Positions 25,777 to 34,638 of a stretch of DNA of 64,000 nt are shown here, piece by piece. Position numbers and translations under genes: made by a program. The notes below the pieces were generated by a model. That model was not told the DNA's origin, made no database searches, and saw only the letters and a list, made by a program, of their open reading frames with translations. Every line of letters starts with the position of its first letter. Positions within the stretch are counted from its first letter, which is position 1. This stretch comes from Parafrankia sp. EUN1f. Its GTDB lineage: Bacteria > Actinomycetota > Actinomycetes > Frankiales > Frankiaceae. The stretch covers positions 44,252 through 108,251 of the forward strand of contig NZ_ADGX01000005.1 in the NCBI RefSeq assembly GCF_000177675.1, written 5' to 3'.

Positions 25777-25806
25777 AAAGTCAATATCGAACTCGATATT
25801 GACTTT
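25777..25806. promoter_or_regulatory. Perfect palindrome, repressor operator candidate
   Basis: AAAGTCAATATCGA, two bases, then its exact reverse complement TCGATATTGACTTT. TTGACT in the right arm could be a -35 box on the plus strand. The AT-rich arms stand out from the GC-rich background and suggest a TetR/GntR-type operator controlling the ABC importer downstream. Confidence 0.65.
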
Positions 25807-25950
25807 GATGAAACCCGCTGTCACGATCGGTCTCCCAGGCGGCGGGGACGACGTTCGATGTCGCTGACCTGGACCTTCTGGAGATCCGAGGCCGGCCACG
25901 CGGCTGTGTCGACGCCTGTGTCGATGCGTGGGCCGGGCGCATCCCGACAT

Positions 25951-25997
25951 CCGACCGACCCTGCGCATCCCGACCGACCCTGCGCATCCCGACCGAC
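25951..25997. repeat. 19-bp tandem repeat upstream of solute-binding protein
   Basis: CCGACCGACCCTGCGCATC occurs twice in perfect tandem (25951-25969, 25970-25988) followed by a partial third copy. It ends 15 bases before the start codon and lies in the leader of the liv-type operon. Confidence 0.7.
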
Positions 25998-26012
25998 AGT
26001 GGAGTGTCGACC

Positions 26013-27323
26013 ATGCAGCGAACCCAGCACTCGTCCGAACCGAGCCCGCGTCGGCGGCGCCGAAGCCGTGCGGTCCACGCGCGGGGGGCCGTCGCGGCCC
26101 TGTCGGCCCTGACGCTGCTGCTGGTCGCCGGCTGCGGCGGCGGCGACAGCGACAAGCCCGCCGCTGCCGACGCCGCCGGCAGCGGCACCGCGGCCGCGGG
26201 CTTACTCGGGCCGGTGGATCCGGCCTCCGGCGCACCGGTGCGCATCGGGCTCATCTCCGACGGCAAGGGCCCCGTCTCCGACCTGTCGATCGAAGGCGCC
26301 GTCGCCAACGCGACCGTGAAGTACCTCAACGAGCACCGCGGCGGGCTCGCCGGCCGGCCGATCGAGCTCGTCGAGTGCGACGCCCTGGCCGACCCGGCCA
26401 AGGGCACCGACTGCGCGAACCGGATGGTCGAGGAGGACGTCGCGGCCGTGTTGGTCGGCTCCTCGTCCGTCGCCGAGGCCATCTGGGAGCCCCTGCACGA
26501 GGCCCACATGCCGGTGATGCTCGCCTACGCGGCCGGAGCACCGCTCAAGGACACCGAGTCGACGTTCGCGCTGACCGACACGTCCTACACGATCAACGCG
26601 CTCGTACAGCTGGCGAAGAGCCAGGGCGTGAAGAAGGTGACGATCGTCGCCATCGACGTGCCGTCCACGATGGTCGTCCTGCGCGCGTCCGCACCGAAGT
26701 TCAATGCCGTGGGCATCGAGTTGGAGTCCGTTCCGGTCCCGCCGGGAACCGCCGACATGACACCTCAGATGCAGGGCGTGGCCGACGGCAAGCCCGGGCT
26801 CGTGCAGATCGTCGGGAACGACGCATTCTGCATCGCGGCGATGAACGGCCTGCGTGCGGTCGCCTACGACGGAGCCATCACCCCGATCTCCAACTGCATG
26901 TCCGACAAGACCCGTAAGGCCGTGCCGGGCGACTTCCTCGAGGGCGCGGTCGTCCCGGCGATGGCGCCGATCGGTGCCGACAACCCGTCCACAAAGCTGT
27001 ACAACACGGTCGCGACGACCTACGGCAAGGGCATCGACACCGGACGCATCGCCGGGATGAACATGTTCATGGAGGTCGCCGCGTTCGAGGCCGCGGCCGA
27101 CGGCGTCACCGGGGACATCACCGGCGAGTCGATCATCAAGGCGATCCGGGCGATGCCGGAGACGGAGCTGCCCGCCGGCGGCGGCCTGAAGTTCCGGTGC
27201 AACAGCAAGGCCTTCCCGTCGCTGCCCGCGGTGTGCGTGCGCGGCTGGTTGACCACGACGCTGGACGGCTCGGGCAACGCCACCGAGTACAAGCCCGTCA
27301 ACGCCACGCCGATCGAGAGCTGA
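26013..27323 (+). CDS. Branched-chain-amino-acid-type ABC transporter solute-binding lipoprotein
   Basis: 436 aa from ATG 26013 (GGAG upstream; GTG 26004 is an alternative). An Arg-rich N-terminus and a lipobox LLLVAGC (Cys41) anchor it outside the membrane. The mature domain is a type I periplasmic-binding fold: PVRIGLISDGKGPVSD, a VECDALADPAKGTDCANRMV cofactor-like loop, and ITPISNCMSDK. It captures a small carboxylate or amide ligand for the permease encoded immediately downstream. The adjacent amidohydrolases suggest an N-acyl or aromatic compound rather than a plain amino acid (inference). Confidence 0.88.
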   Translation: MQRTQHSSEPSPRRRRRSRAVHARGAVAALSALTLLLVAGCGGGDSDKPAAADAAGSGTAAAGLLGPVDPASGAPVRIGLISDGKGPVSDLSIEGAVANATVKYLNEHRGGLAGRPIELVECDALADPAKGTDCANRMVEEDVAAVLVGSSSVAEAIWEPLHEAHMPVMLAYAAGAPLKDTESTFALTDTSYTINALVQLAKSQGVKKVTIVAIDVPSTMVVLRASAPKFNAVGIELESVPVPPGTADMTPQMQGVADGKPGLVQIVGNDAFCIAAMNGLRAVAYDGAITPISNCMSDKTRKAVPGDFLEGAVVPAMAPIGADNPSTKLYNTVATTYGKGIDTGRIAGMNMFMEVAAFEAAADGVTGDITGESIIKAIRAMPETELPAGGGLKFRCNSKAFPSLPAVCVRGWLTTTLDGSGNATEYKPVNATPIES

Positions 27324-27360
27324 GCCGACCCGCGCCCAGGACGCCGATCAGGAGATCGCC

Positions 27361-30270
27361 ATGGAACACGTCGGTTCACTGCTGCTCGGGCTCGGTAACG
27401 GAGGGGTGTACGCGGCGCTCGCGCTGGCGCTGGTCCTCACCTACCGCAGTTCGGGGGTCATCAACTTCGCGACCGGGGCGGTGGCCTCCTACGTCGCCTA
27501 CTCGTACGCCGCCCTGCGGGACGGACAGCTGCTGGTGCTGCTGCCCGGCCTGCCGACGTACGCCGAACTCGGCGGGCCGCTGGGGCTGGCCCCGGCGCTG
27601 GTGATCGCGCTGCTCATCGGCGGGTTGCTGGGCGCGGTGCTCTACCTGCTGGTGTTCCGGCCGCTGAGGGAGGCGCCGCCGCTGGCCCGGGCGGTGGCCT
27701 CGCTCGGCGTCCTGGTGGTCCTCCAGTCGCTGCTGGCGATCCGGGTCGGCACCGCGCCGGTGTCGGTGGGCAACATCTTCCCGTCCGAGCGGTGGGAGAT
27801 CGGGTCGCTGCTGGTCCTGTCCGACCGGCTGTACCTCGCGGTGACGGTGGTGGCGCTCGCCCTCGTCCTCGCGGCCGGCTTCCGTTTCACCCGGTTCGGC
27901 CTGCTGACCAGGGCCGCCGCCGAGTCGCAGACCGGTGCGTTCGTCAGCGGGGTCAAGCCTGACCAGCTGGCACTGTACAACTGGATGATCAGCGGCGTGG
28001 TCGCCGGAGCCGCCGGGATCCTGATCGCACCGCTGAGCCCGCTGGCGCCGAGCACCTACACCCTGTTCGTCGTGCCGGCGCTGGCGGCGGCCGTCGTCGG
28101 CGGCTTCCAGCACCTGCTGCCCACGGTGGCCGCCGGGCTGGCGGTGGGGATGCTGCAGTCCGAGGCGACCAGTCTGGCCGGCGACCACTCCTGGCTGCCG
28201 AGGACCGGTTCCTCGGAGCTGGTGCCACTGATCGTGATCATGGTGGCGCTGCTGGCCACCGGCCGGGCGATGCCGATCCGCGGCGGGCTCGTCCGCCAGT
28301 CGCTCGGCCGGGCACCGCGGCCACGCTCGCTGACCATGCCCACCGTGGTCGGCACCGCGATCGCGGTGGTCGCGCTGCTGGCGACCGACGGCACCTGGCG
28401 TGCCGCGGTGATCGGCACCTTCATCGCCGCGATCATCGGCCTGTCACTGGTCGTGGTGACCGGCTACGCCGGGCAGGTCTCCCTCGCCCAGCTGGCGCTC
28501 GCCGGCGCCGCCGCGTTCACGCTGTCCGGCCTGACCCAGAGCTGGCATGTGCCGTTCCCGTTCGCGCCGCTGCTCGCGGCCCTGTTCGCGGCGGGGCTCG
28601 GCGTCGTCATCGGGCTGCCGGCGCTGCGGCTGCGCGGGCTGACCCTGGGCATCGTCACGCTCGCACTGGCCTACGCGATGGAGGCCGTCTGGTTCCGCAA
28701 CACCGACATCGTCGACGCCGAGGGCGCCCGGGTCACCCAGCCGTCGCTGTTCGGCCTCGACCTCGGGATCGGCAGCGGGAAGGCCTTCCCACGGATCGAG
28801 TTCGGCCTGCTGTGCCTGGCCGTGCTGGTAGCGGTCTGCTGGGGCGTGGCCCGGCTGCGGATGAGCGCGCTCGGCTCGGCCATGCTCGCCGTGCGCGCCA
28901 ACGAGCGCTCCGCGGCGGGAATCGGTGTGAACGTGGTGCGGATCAAGGTGATCAGCTTCGCGCTTGCCTCCTTCATCGCGGGTCTCGGCGGCGCGCTGCT
29001 GGCCTACCGCCGCGGCGTCGTCACCTACGACTCGTTCACCGCGATCGGCGGCCTGACCCTGCTGGCCACCGCCTACCTGGCCGGTGTCACATCGGTCTAC
29101 GGCGGGATCACCGCGGGCATCACCGCCGGGACGGGCATCGTCTTCATCGCGTTCGACCGCTGGGTGCACGTCGGTGACTGGTTCTCCGTGCTGTCCGGGC
29201 TGGCCGTGATCGCCGTTCTCATCGGTCACCCCGAGGGTGTCGCCAGCGGCGGCCACGACCTCGCCGACCGTCTCGCCGAACGCCGCGCCCGGCGCCGCCC
29301 GGACGGCAGCCCGCCGACGGCGCAGACGCCGGGGACGCCGGGGACGCCGGCTGTGTCCGTGACATCCCCGGCGTCCGAGGAGACCACGTCGACGACCATC
29401 GCGGAGCCGGAGACAGTGGTTCGCCGGGACACGCGGCCGCTGCTCGTCGACGGCCTGACCGTCCGCTATGGCGGGATGACGGCGGTGTCGGACGTCTCGA
29501 TGCGCGTCGAACCGGGGAAGATCGTCGGACTGATCGGCCCCAACGGCGCGGGCAAGACCAGCGTCATCGACGCCATCACCGGCTTCACCCGGGCCACCGG
29601 AACAGTCCGCCTGGGTGAGGCGCGCCTCGACACCGAGCCGACCCACCGCAGGATCCATCAGGGACTCGGACGCACCTTCCAGTCCCTGGAGCTCCACGAC
29701 GACCTGACCGTCGCCGAGAACGTCAGCGCAGCCCTGTACGGCGTCCGCGGTGAACGGCGTCATCGCGCCCTGGCGGACGCGCTCGCCCTGGTCGGCCTCA
29801 CGGACCGGGCGCAGCGCCCGGCCGGCGAGCTCAGCCACGGTGAACGACAGCTCGTGTCGATCGCCCGGGCCTGCGCGGCGCAGCCCGAGGTCCTGCTGCT
29901 CGACGAGCCGGCCGCCGGCCTTGACACGACCGAGTCGGCCTGGCTCGGCGCGAAGGTCCGCTCCATCGCCCGGACCGGTGTCGGCGTGCTCCTCGTCGAC
30001 CACGACGTCGCCCTGGTGCTCGGCGTCTGCGACCACATCTACGTGCTCGACTTCGGGAAGGTCATCGCCGAGGGCGACCCGGCGGCGATCCGCGCCGACC
30101 GGGCCGTCGCCGACGCCTACCTCGGCACCGTCCACGACTCGGACGCACCGGACGCACCGGACACATCCGTCGCGTCGACCACGGCCGGGCCGGCAGCGGC
30201 AGACGGGGCAGACGGATCGGGCGGGCCTGCCGGGCCGGCGGAGGCCGAGGCCGCGGCGGTGGGGCGGTGA
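27361..30270 (+). CDS. Fused LivH-LivM-LivG: two ABC permease domains plus ATPase in one chain
   Basis: 969 aa. Residues 1-320 are a LivH-type permease (GLGNGGVYAALALALVLTYRSSGVINFATG). Residues 323-630 are a LivM-type permease (GYAGQVSLAQLALAGAAAF, AVRANERSAAGIGVN). A Pro/Thr-rich linker of about 65 residues follows. Residues 695-925 are a LivG-type ATPase with Walker A GPNGAGKTS near 726, signature LSHGERQ near 824 and Walker B LLLDEPAAG near 845. The tail is Asp/Ala/Gly-rich. Normally these are three genes. No internal stop or frameshift is seen, so it looks like a genuine fusion. The LivF gene overlaps its end by 4 bp. Confidence 0.9.
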   Translation: MEHVGSLLLGLGNGGVYAALALALVLTYRSSGVINFATGAVASYVAYSYAALRDGQLLVLLPGLPTYAELGGPLGLAPALVIALLIGGLLGAVLYLLVFRPLREAPPLARAVASLGVLVVLQSLLAIRVGTAPVSVGNIFPSERWEIGSLLVLSDRLYLAVTVVALALVLAAGFRFTRFGLLTRAAAESQTGAFVSGVKPDQLALYNWMISGVVAGAAGILIAPLSPLAPSTYTLFVVPALAAAVVGGFQHLLPTVAAGLAVGMLQSEATSLAGDHSWLPRTGSSELVPLIVIMVALLATGRAMPIRGGLVRQSLGRAPRPRSLTMPTVVGTAIAVVALLATDGTWRAAVIGTFIAAIIGLSLVVVTGYAGQVSLAQLALAGAAAFTLSGLTQSWHVPFPFAPLLAALFAAGLGVVIGLPALRLRGLTLGIVTLALAYAMEAVWFRNTDIVDAEGARVTQPSLFGLDLGIGSGKAFPRIEFGLLCLAVLVAVCWGVARLRMSALGSAMLAVRANERSAAGIGVNVVRIKVISFALASFIAGLGGALLAYRRGVVTYDSFTAIGGLTLLATAYLAGVTSVYGGITAGITAGTGIVFIAFDRWVHVGDWFSVLSGLAVIAVLIGHPEGVASGGHDLADRLAERRARRRPDGSPPTAQTPGTPGTPAVSVTSPASEETTSTTIAEPETVVRRDTRPLLVDGLTVRYGGMTAVSDVSMRVEPGKIVGLIGPNGAGKTSVIDAITGFTRATGTVRLGEARLDTEPTHRRIHQGLGRTFQSLELHDDLTVAENVSAALYGVRGERRHRALADALALVGLTDRAQRPAGELSHGERQLVSIARACAAQPEVLLLDEPAAGLDTTESAWLGAKVRSIARTGVGVLLVDHDVALVLGVCDHIYVLDFGKVIAEGDPAAIRADRAVADAYLGTVHDSDAPDAPDTSVASTTAGPAAADGADGSGGPAGPAEAEAAAVGR

Positions 30271-30989
30271 CCACGATGCTCAGCTGTTCCGGGCTTGCCG
30301 GTGGCCGCGGCGCGACCACCGTGTTCCGCGACATCGACCTCACCGTGGACGCGGGCTCCGTGCTCGCCCTGCTCGGGCCGAACGGTGCCGGCAAGACGAC
30401 GCTGCTGCTGACCCTGGCCGGCCTGCTGCCGGTCAAGGGCGGCACGGTCAGCCTCGACGGCAGGCCGCTGCGCGGTGGGCGGCCGAACGTCGCCAACGCG
30501 GCCGGTGTCGTGCTCGTCCCGGACAATCGATGCCTGTTCAACACGCTCACCGCCGAGGAGAACCTCCGCGTCGCAGCCCGCCGCGGCGGGCCCGAACCGA
30601 GGGCGATGCTGGAGATCTTCCCGGACCTCGAGAAACGCTGGAGCATCCCGGCGGGGGCACTTTCCGGCGGCGAGCAGCAGATGCTGGCGCTGGCGCGGGC
30701 GCTGATCCAGCAGCCGAAGGTCCTGCTCGTGGACGAGCTCAGCATGGGCCTGGCGCCGCTGGTCGTCGCGGCCCTGTTCCGGACCGTCCGGCGGATCGCC
30801 GACGAGCACGGCTGCGCGGTGCTGCTCGTCGAGCAGCACGTCGACCTCGCGCTCGGCGTCGCGACCCGGGCGGCCGTCCTGCGCCGGGGCGATGTCGTGC
30901 TCAGCGGCCCGGCGGCCGAGCTGGCCGGGGACTCGGGGCGCCTCGAACAGGCCTACTTCGGGGCCCCCGAGCCGGAGCCCAGCCGGTGA
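30267..30989 (+). CDS. LivF-type ABC transporter ATP-binding protein
   Basis: 240 aa; its GTG start overlaps the fusion gene stop (GTGA). Walker A GPNGAGKTT, Q-loop region VLVPDNRCLF, signature LSGGEQQMLALARALI and Walker B LLVDELSMGLAP are all present. It is the second ATPase of the importer, pairing with the LivG domain of the fused protein. The Walker B is followed by Leu instead of Pro, a small change from the usual DEPS. Confidence 0.93.
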   Translation: MTTMLSCSGLAGGRGATTVFRDIDLTVDAGSVLALLGPNGAGKTTLLLTLAGLLPVKGGTVSLDGRPLRGGRPNVANAAGVVLVPDNRCLFNTLTAEENLRVAARRGGPEPRAMLEIFPDLEKRWSIPAGALSGGEQQMLALARALIQQPKVLLVDELSMGLAPLVVAALFRTVRRIADEHGCAVLLVEQHVDLALGVATRAAVLRRGDVVLSGPAAELAGDSGRLEQAYFGAPEPEPSR

Positions 30990-31078
30990 GCGGGCCGGGC
31001 TGCCGGGGCGTTGCCAGGCTGAGCTGGCGATGAGTGTGCTGAGCTGACGACGCGTGTGGAGAGCCGTCCTGGTGCGGG

Positions 31079-31567
31079 TCAGCCCGCGGACTGCGGGGGG
31101 CTCTCCACCGTGCGCGCCAGAATGCCCAGGGTCGCGCGCAGCGCCGCCTCCGGAATGACCGGGAAGACGCCGGCTCCCCGGTAGGCGTCGTCGATCTGGC
31201 TCCAGTCGTAGTAGGAGGTCACCGCCGTCCCGATCTCGCTGGGCGCGAGCCGGTAGCCGTAGAGGTGGCGCAGCGGCGGGTCGATCAGCCCGCTGATCGT
31301 CCATTCGATCAGGGCGTCCCGTTCGAACCGGGTGATCGTCACCGTGACGTCGTACTTCCCGAGCGGATAGTCGTTGAGGGATTCCCGGTCCATGTGGACG
31401 ACGAAGTGGTCGCCGACGCCCGCCACCGGGTCGCCGTCCGCCGACTGCAGCATGCCCGAGCTGTCGATCGCGACATGCCCCCGCGGATCGCACAGCACGG
31501 AGAAGACCTGCGCGGGTGATGCGGCGATCTGGCGCGTCACCTCGAAACGTTCCGTTTCCTCGCTCAT
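31079..31567 (-). CDS. SRPBCC-fold (polyketide cyclase/START-like) protein
   Basis: 162 aa, ATG 31567 with GGAG upstream. FEVTRQIAASPAQVFSVLCDPRGHVAID is the typical start of the helix-grip fold, and the chain ends in an amphipathic C-terminal helix. Such proteins bind hydrophobic ligands; no catalytic residues can be assigned. It is followed upstream (genomically higher) by a TetR gene on the same strand, which might share its promoter. Confidence 0.8.
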   Translation of the reverse strand: MSEETERFEVTRQIAASPAQVFSVLCDPRGHVAIDSSGMLQSADGDPVAGVGDHFVVHMDRESLNDYPLGKYDVTVTITRFERDALIEWTISGLIDPPLRHLYGYRLAPSEIGTAVTSYYDWSQIDDAYRGAGVFPVIPEAALRATLGILARTVESPPQSAG

Positions 31568-31693
31568 TTTTTCTCCTCGTCAGTCCTGGTCGATGCACAG
31601 CGGCCGGGCACGGCCCGCCACCACGGATATACCGGGAATCCCGGCCACGCGCCGAACCGGTGTCTGGTTACCTGTCACCTGCCGTCTGATCGG

Positions 31694-31746
31694 GCGGTGA
31701 GCTGGCGTCAGGCGGTGAGCTGGCGTCAGGAGGTGAGCTGGCGGAG
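31694..31746. repeat. 18-bp tandem repeat covering the TetR stop codon
   Basis: GCGGTGAGCTGGCGTCAG is present at 31694-31711 and 31712-31729, with a third near-copy at 31730-31746. On the minus strand each unit encodes RQLT followed by a stop, so the 3' end of the TetR gene has been duplicated in tandem downstream of itself. Confidence 0.75.
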
Positions 31747-32328
31747 CGTGGTGAGGATGGCCTCGTAGGCCAGCGCGCTCGCGGTCTGCCAGTCCCGCCG
31801 GGCGTCGGTGACGACAGCAGCCGTGAAATGCGAGCTGAGATGGGCGCTGACGGTCGTGACCAGCTTCGCGGGCGGATCCTGGTCGTCGCCGCCGCTCGCC
31901 TGCCAGAGCGTCTGGGTGATCTCGCTGATCCGTGTGTGCCACTGGTGGAGCAGGTCGGCCTGCACGGCCGCGAGGTCCGGCGGCAGTTCGGACCGCGACG
32001 CCAGCTCCCAGTAGCCGGGGCCGATCGAGTCGTTCATCCGGTGGGCCGCATCACAGGTCGCTCGCAGCCAGTGCTCGGTGCCCCCCTCGTATGCGGGCAG
32101 CTCCCGCAGGTAGGCGTCCATCGCCGTGCGGAAGCCGCTGGCGATGAGCTTCTCGCGTGTGCCGAAGAGGCGGAACAGGGTGCGGCGGCTGACGCCGGAG
32201 GCCTCGGCCAGCTGGTCCATCGTCGCGTCGAGACTGTTCTCGATGACGAAGCGCCGGGCAGCCGTGAGCACATGGTCAAGCGCGGCCTGCCGCTTGGCCT
32301 CGGCGAGCGGCCGTTCAGTCACGGTCAT
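31726..32328 (-). CDS. TetR-family transcriptional regulator
   Basis: 200 aa. The N-terminal helix-turn-helix (FVIENSLDATMDQLAEASGVSRRTLFRLFGTREKLI, quoted in parts) is typical; the C-terminal ligand domain is not closely recognisable. TAGCGT lies six bases before the ATG, so it is probably leaderless. A 38-bp imperfect palindrome at 32347-32384 lies just upstream and likely is its own operator, also covering the divergent thioesterase gene. Confidence 0.9.
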   Translation of the reverse strand: MTVTERPLAEAKRQAALDHVLTAARRFVIENSLDATMDQLAEASGVSRRTLFRLFGTREKLIASGFRTAMDAYLRELPAYEGGTEHWLRATCDAAHRMNDSIGPGYWELASRSELPPDLAAVQADLLHQWHTRISEITQTLWQASGGDDQDPPAKLVTTVSAHLSSHFTAAVVTDARRDWQTASALAYEAILTTLRQLTS

Positions 32329-32346
32329 TCACCCACGCTAGCTCCC

Positions 32347-32384
32347 GACACTTATCGGTGCCATTGCTGGCACTGATGAATGTC
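32347..32384. promoter_or_regulatory. Imperfect palindrome, TetR operator candidate
   Basis: GACACTTATCGGTGCCA (32347-32363) and TGGCACTGATGAATGTC (32368-32384) match as inverted repeats at 14 of 17 positions around TTGC. It overlaps the expected -35 region of the leaderless TetR promoter (-10 at 32335-32340). Confidence 0.65.
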
Positions 32385-32568
32385 AAGATTTGTTGCGCCG
32401 TTTGGTCGTGTTGCCGGGCCGCGTGGGCGCCGTCTCGCGGTCGGTCCCGCCCGCGGGGCCCGGTCGCCCACCGAAGGGTCGCTTGCGGGTGAGCAGTGGC
32501 GGGTGCGACGGTGGGCGGAGCAGGCAACTGTCGATCGGTCGCCTTTCACGGCCTGCGGGGGAATCGCC

Positions 32569-33393
32569 ATGACATCGACTGCGCCCGCGGGGCCCGCTGA
32601 CCCGGCGCCCGACGAGGCCGCCACCGGCACGGACGCGCAGCCGCGGCGCCACATCGTCGCAGAGCTCGGCATGCAGACGTCCGGTGAGGGAACGACGCGG
32701 CGCGGGCAGGCGGAGGTCAGGCCCGAGGTGTGCCTGCCGGGAACCTCGCTGCTGCGGACGTCCGTGCTCGCGACCTGGGCGGACGTCCTGGCCGGAGCGG
32801 TGGCCGCTCAGGCGAGGTTCCCACGCATCTCGGTCACGCTGGAGCTGGAGGTGCAGGTCCGCCGCACGCCGCGGGTCGGTGACCGGGTGGAGGCCGTGGC
32901 CACCGCGGTCAAGATCGGCCAGACCGTGACGGTGTGCGAGACCCGCTTCTTCGACGGCCGCACCGGGGAGCTGGCGGCGCTGTCGTACGCGTCGTTCGTC
33001 GTCTCGCCGAACCCGGCGCACGTATTCCCGGCCGGATTCCCGAAACTGAGCTCGGCCAGCACCGTGCTGACCGAGCCGCTCGCCGACCGTGTCGGCCGCA
33101 CGGTCACCAAGCCCGGTGAGATCGAGATGCCGCGCCGGCTGGACGGGCTGAACTCCTCGGGCGCGATCCAGGGTGGCCTGGTGGCCTTCGCCGCCGAGGA
33201 GGCGGTGCTGTCGCTGCTCGACAAGCCGGCGGAACTGCTCTCCCTGAACGTCCGCTACCTGCGCCCGATCGCCACCGGGCCGGCGCGCGCCACCGCCCAT
33301 CTCCACGGCGGTTTCGCCGACGTGGAGATCACCGACGCCGGGACGGGCAAGCTCACCACCCTCGTGACCGCCCGGCTCCCGACCCTGGACTGA
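32569..33393 (+). CDS. Hotdog-fold acyl-CoA thioesterase-like protein
   Basis: 274 aa from ATG 32569 (GGGGGA upstream); a longer frame from 32380 would run through the operator and is unlikely. Two hotdog-like halves are seen: RTSVLATWADVLAGAVAAQ with RVGDRVEAVATAVKIGQTVTVCETRFFD, and SSGAIQGGLVAFAAEEAVLSL with LLSLNVRYLRPIATGPARATAHL. This is the layout of PaaI/Them4-like thioesterases, which hydrolyse acyl- or aryl-CoA. It is divergent from a TetR gene that probably controls it. Confidence 0.8.
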   Translation: MTSTAPAGPADPAPDEAATGTDAQPRRHIVAELGMQTSGEGTTRRGQAEVRPEVCLPGTSLLRTSVLATWADVLAGAVAAQARFPRISVTLELEVQVRRTPRVGDRVEAVATAVKIGQTVTVCETRFFDGRTGELAALSYASFVVSPNPAHVFPAGFPKLSSASTVLTEPLADRVGRTVTKPGEIEMPRRLDGLNSSGAIQGGLVAFAAEEAVLSLLDKPAELLSLNVRYLRPIATGPARATAHLHGGFADVEITDAGTGKLTTLVTARLPTLD

Positions 33394-33465
33394 CCCACCC
33401 CGGACTGGCCCACCCCGGACCGACCCGGCAACGCTGTTCGGCTCGCGGGCTCGAGCCCGTCGGGT

Positions 33466-34638
33466 TCATGGCCGGAGTTCCGGTGGCGATGTCCGCAGCC
33501 GCAGTTCGAGCCGGTCGATCAGGGGGTCTCGCGGTGGCCCCGCGAACCGGGTGCCGAAGCCGCCGCTGATCCGCTCGAGGAGCGCACGAAGCCAGACGGT
33601 ATCCGCGGACTCCGCGCGCTCCAGGCGCATTCGCCGCGCACGCAGGGGAACGATCCGCAGCCCGGCCAGGCCCGCGTCGCCCGCGTCGACGTCGAAGGAG
33701 ACGAAATAGGCCAGCCGCAGGTCGTCCCGGTACTGCTCGTAACCCGTGATGCCCTCGTAGTCGTTGACGAAGTCGCCACAGCCGTAGAGGACGAGCCTGT
33801 CCCGGTACACCTCGACCGGACGCGGATGGTGCGACGAGTGCCCGTGCACGATGTCCACACCGCCGTCGATCAGCCGGTGCGCAAAGCCGATCTGCTCGTC
33901 ACTCACACCGTAGCCCCAGTTGGATCCCCAGTGGACGGAGGCGACCACGAGGTCGGCGGGGTGTCTCACCCGCCGGACGCGGGCGGTGACCTCGGCCGCG
34001 GCGGCCTCCGAGAAATCGGGGACGACGTCGACACCGGGCCGGGCCGCCGTCGCGGCCCACGTCGCCGGAACGCCGCTGGAAGGCGTGCCGAAGGAGAAGA
34101 CCACCACCCGCTGGCCCGCGCCGATCCCCACCGCGGCAGGGCGGTGTGCCTCGTCGAGACGGGCTCCGGCTCCCGCCGCTGTCAGCCCGGTCGCGGACAG
34201 CGCGTCGAGGGTCTCGACGAGTCCCGCCCGCCCGAAGTCGAGCACATGGTTGTTCGCCAGTGCGCACACGTCAGGCCGGGCAGCGGCCAGGCAGGGCAGG
34301 TTCGCCGGGTTCATTCGATAGTGGACCAGTTTGCTCGGGTCCGCGTCGTCGCACCGAGTGATGCTCGTTTCGAGGTTCACCACCCGCACGTCGGGCCGGA
34401 CCTCGTCGAACACGGACAGCGCCTCGCCCCAGGGCCAGGCGAAGCCGACCGGACGGGTGACCGGGCCGTTCGCCGCCTCCGCCATTCCCACATAGGCGCG
34501 GGCATCACGGACCAACGGTTCCGAAAGGCGCGGGTCTCCGGGATGCGGCAGGATCTGGTCCACGCCGCGGCCGAGCATCACGTCGCCGCACAGAAACAAC
34601 GTCACCCGCCGTCGTCGGCGGGTCTGCCGTGAAGACAC
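33466..34638 (-). CDS. CapA-family (poly-gamma-glutamate capsule type) metallophosphoesterase-like protein
   Basis: 390 aa from GTG 34638, chosen for a GAGGTG six bases upstream; GTG 34647 and 34605 are alternatives. Motifs: FLCGDVMLGRGVD, VVNLETSIT, ANNHVLDFG, VVASVHWGSNWG and GHSSHHPRPVEVYRDRLVLYGCGDFVNDYEG (quoted in parts). These are the metal-ligand blocks of the CapA fold. No signal peptide is visible, unlike Bacillus CapA, so the role is probably not capsule export. It is monocistronic. Confidence 0.85.
   Translation of the reverse strand: MSSRQTRRRRRVTLFLCGDVMLGRGVDQILPHPGDPRLSEPLVRDARAYVGMAEAANGPVTRPVGFAWPWGEALSVFDEVRPDVRVVNLETSITRCDDADPSKLVHYRMNPANLPCLAAARPDVCALANNHVLDFGRAGLVETLDALSATGLTAAGAGARLDEAHRPAAVGIGAGQRVVVFSFGTPSSGVPATWAATAARPGVDVVPDFSEAAAAEVTARVRRVRHPADLVVASVHWGSNWGYGVSDEQIGFAHRLIDGGVDIVHGHSSHHPRPVEVYRDRLVLYGCGDFVNDYEGITGYEQYRDDLRLAYFVSFDVDAGDAGLAGLRIVPLRARRMRLERAESADTVWLRALLERISGGFGTRFAGPPRDPLIDRLELRLRTSPPELRP

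Larger units (their letters stand above)
25681..26012. other. Intergenic region with palindromic operator and tandem repeats
   Basis: It contains a perfect 14-bp-arm palindrome (25777-25806), unusually AT-rich for this genome, and 19-bp tandem repeats (25951-25997) just ahead of the solute-binding protein. No gene is supported here. Confidence 0.6.

Noticed and set aside
28444..30135. 563-aa minus-strand frame
   Set aside because: Shadow of the LivM-LivG part of the fusion gene.
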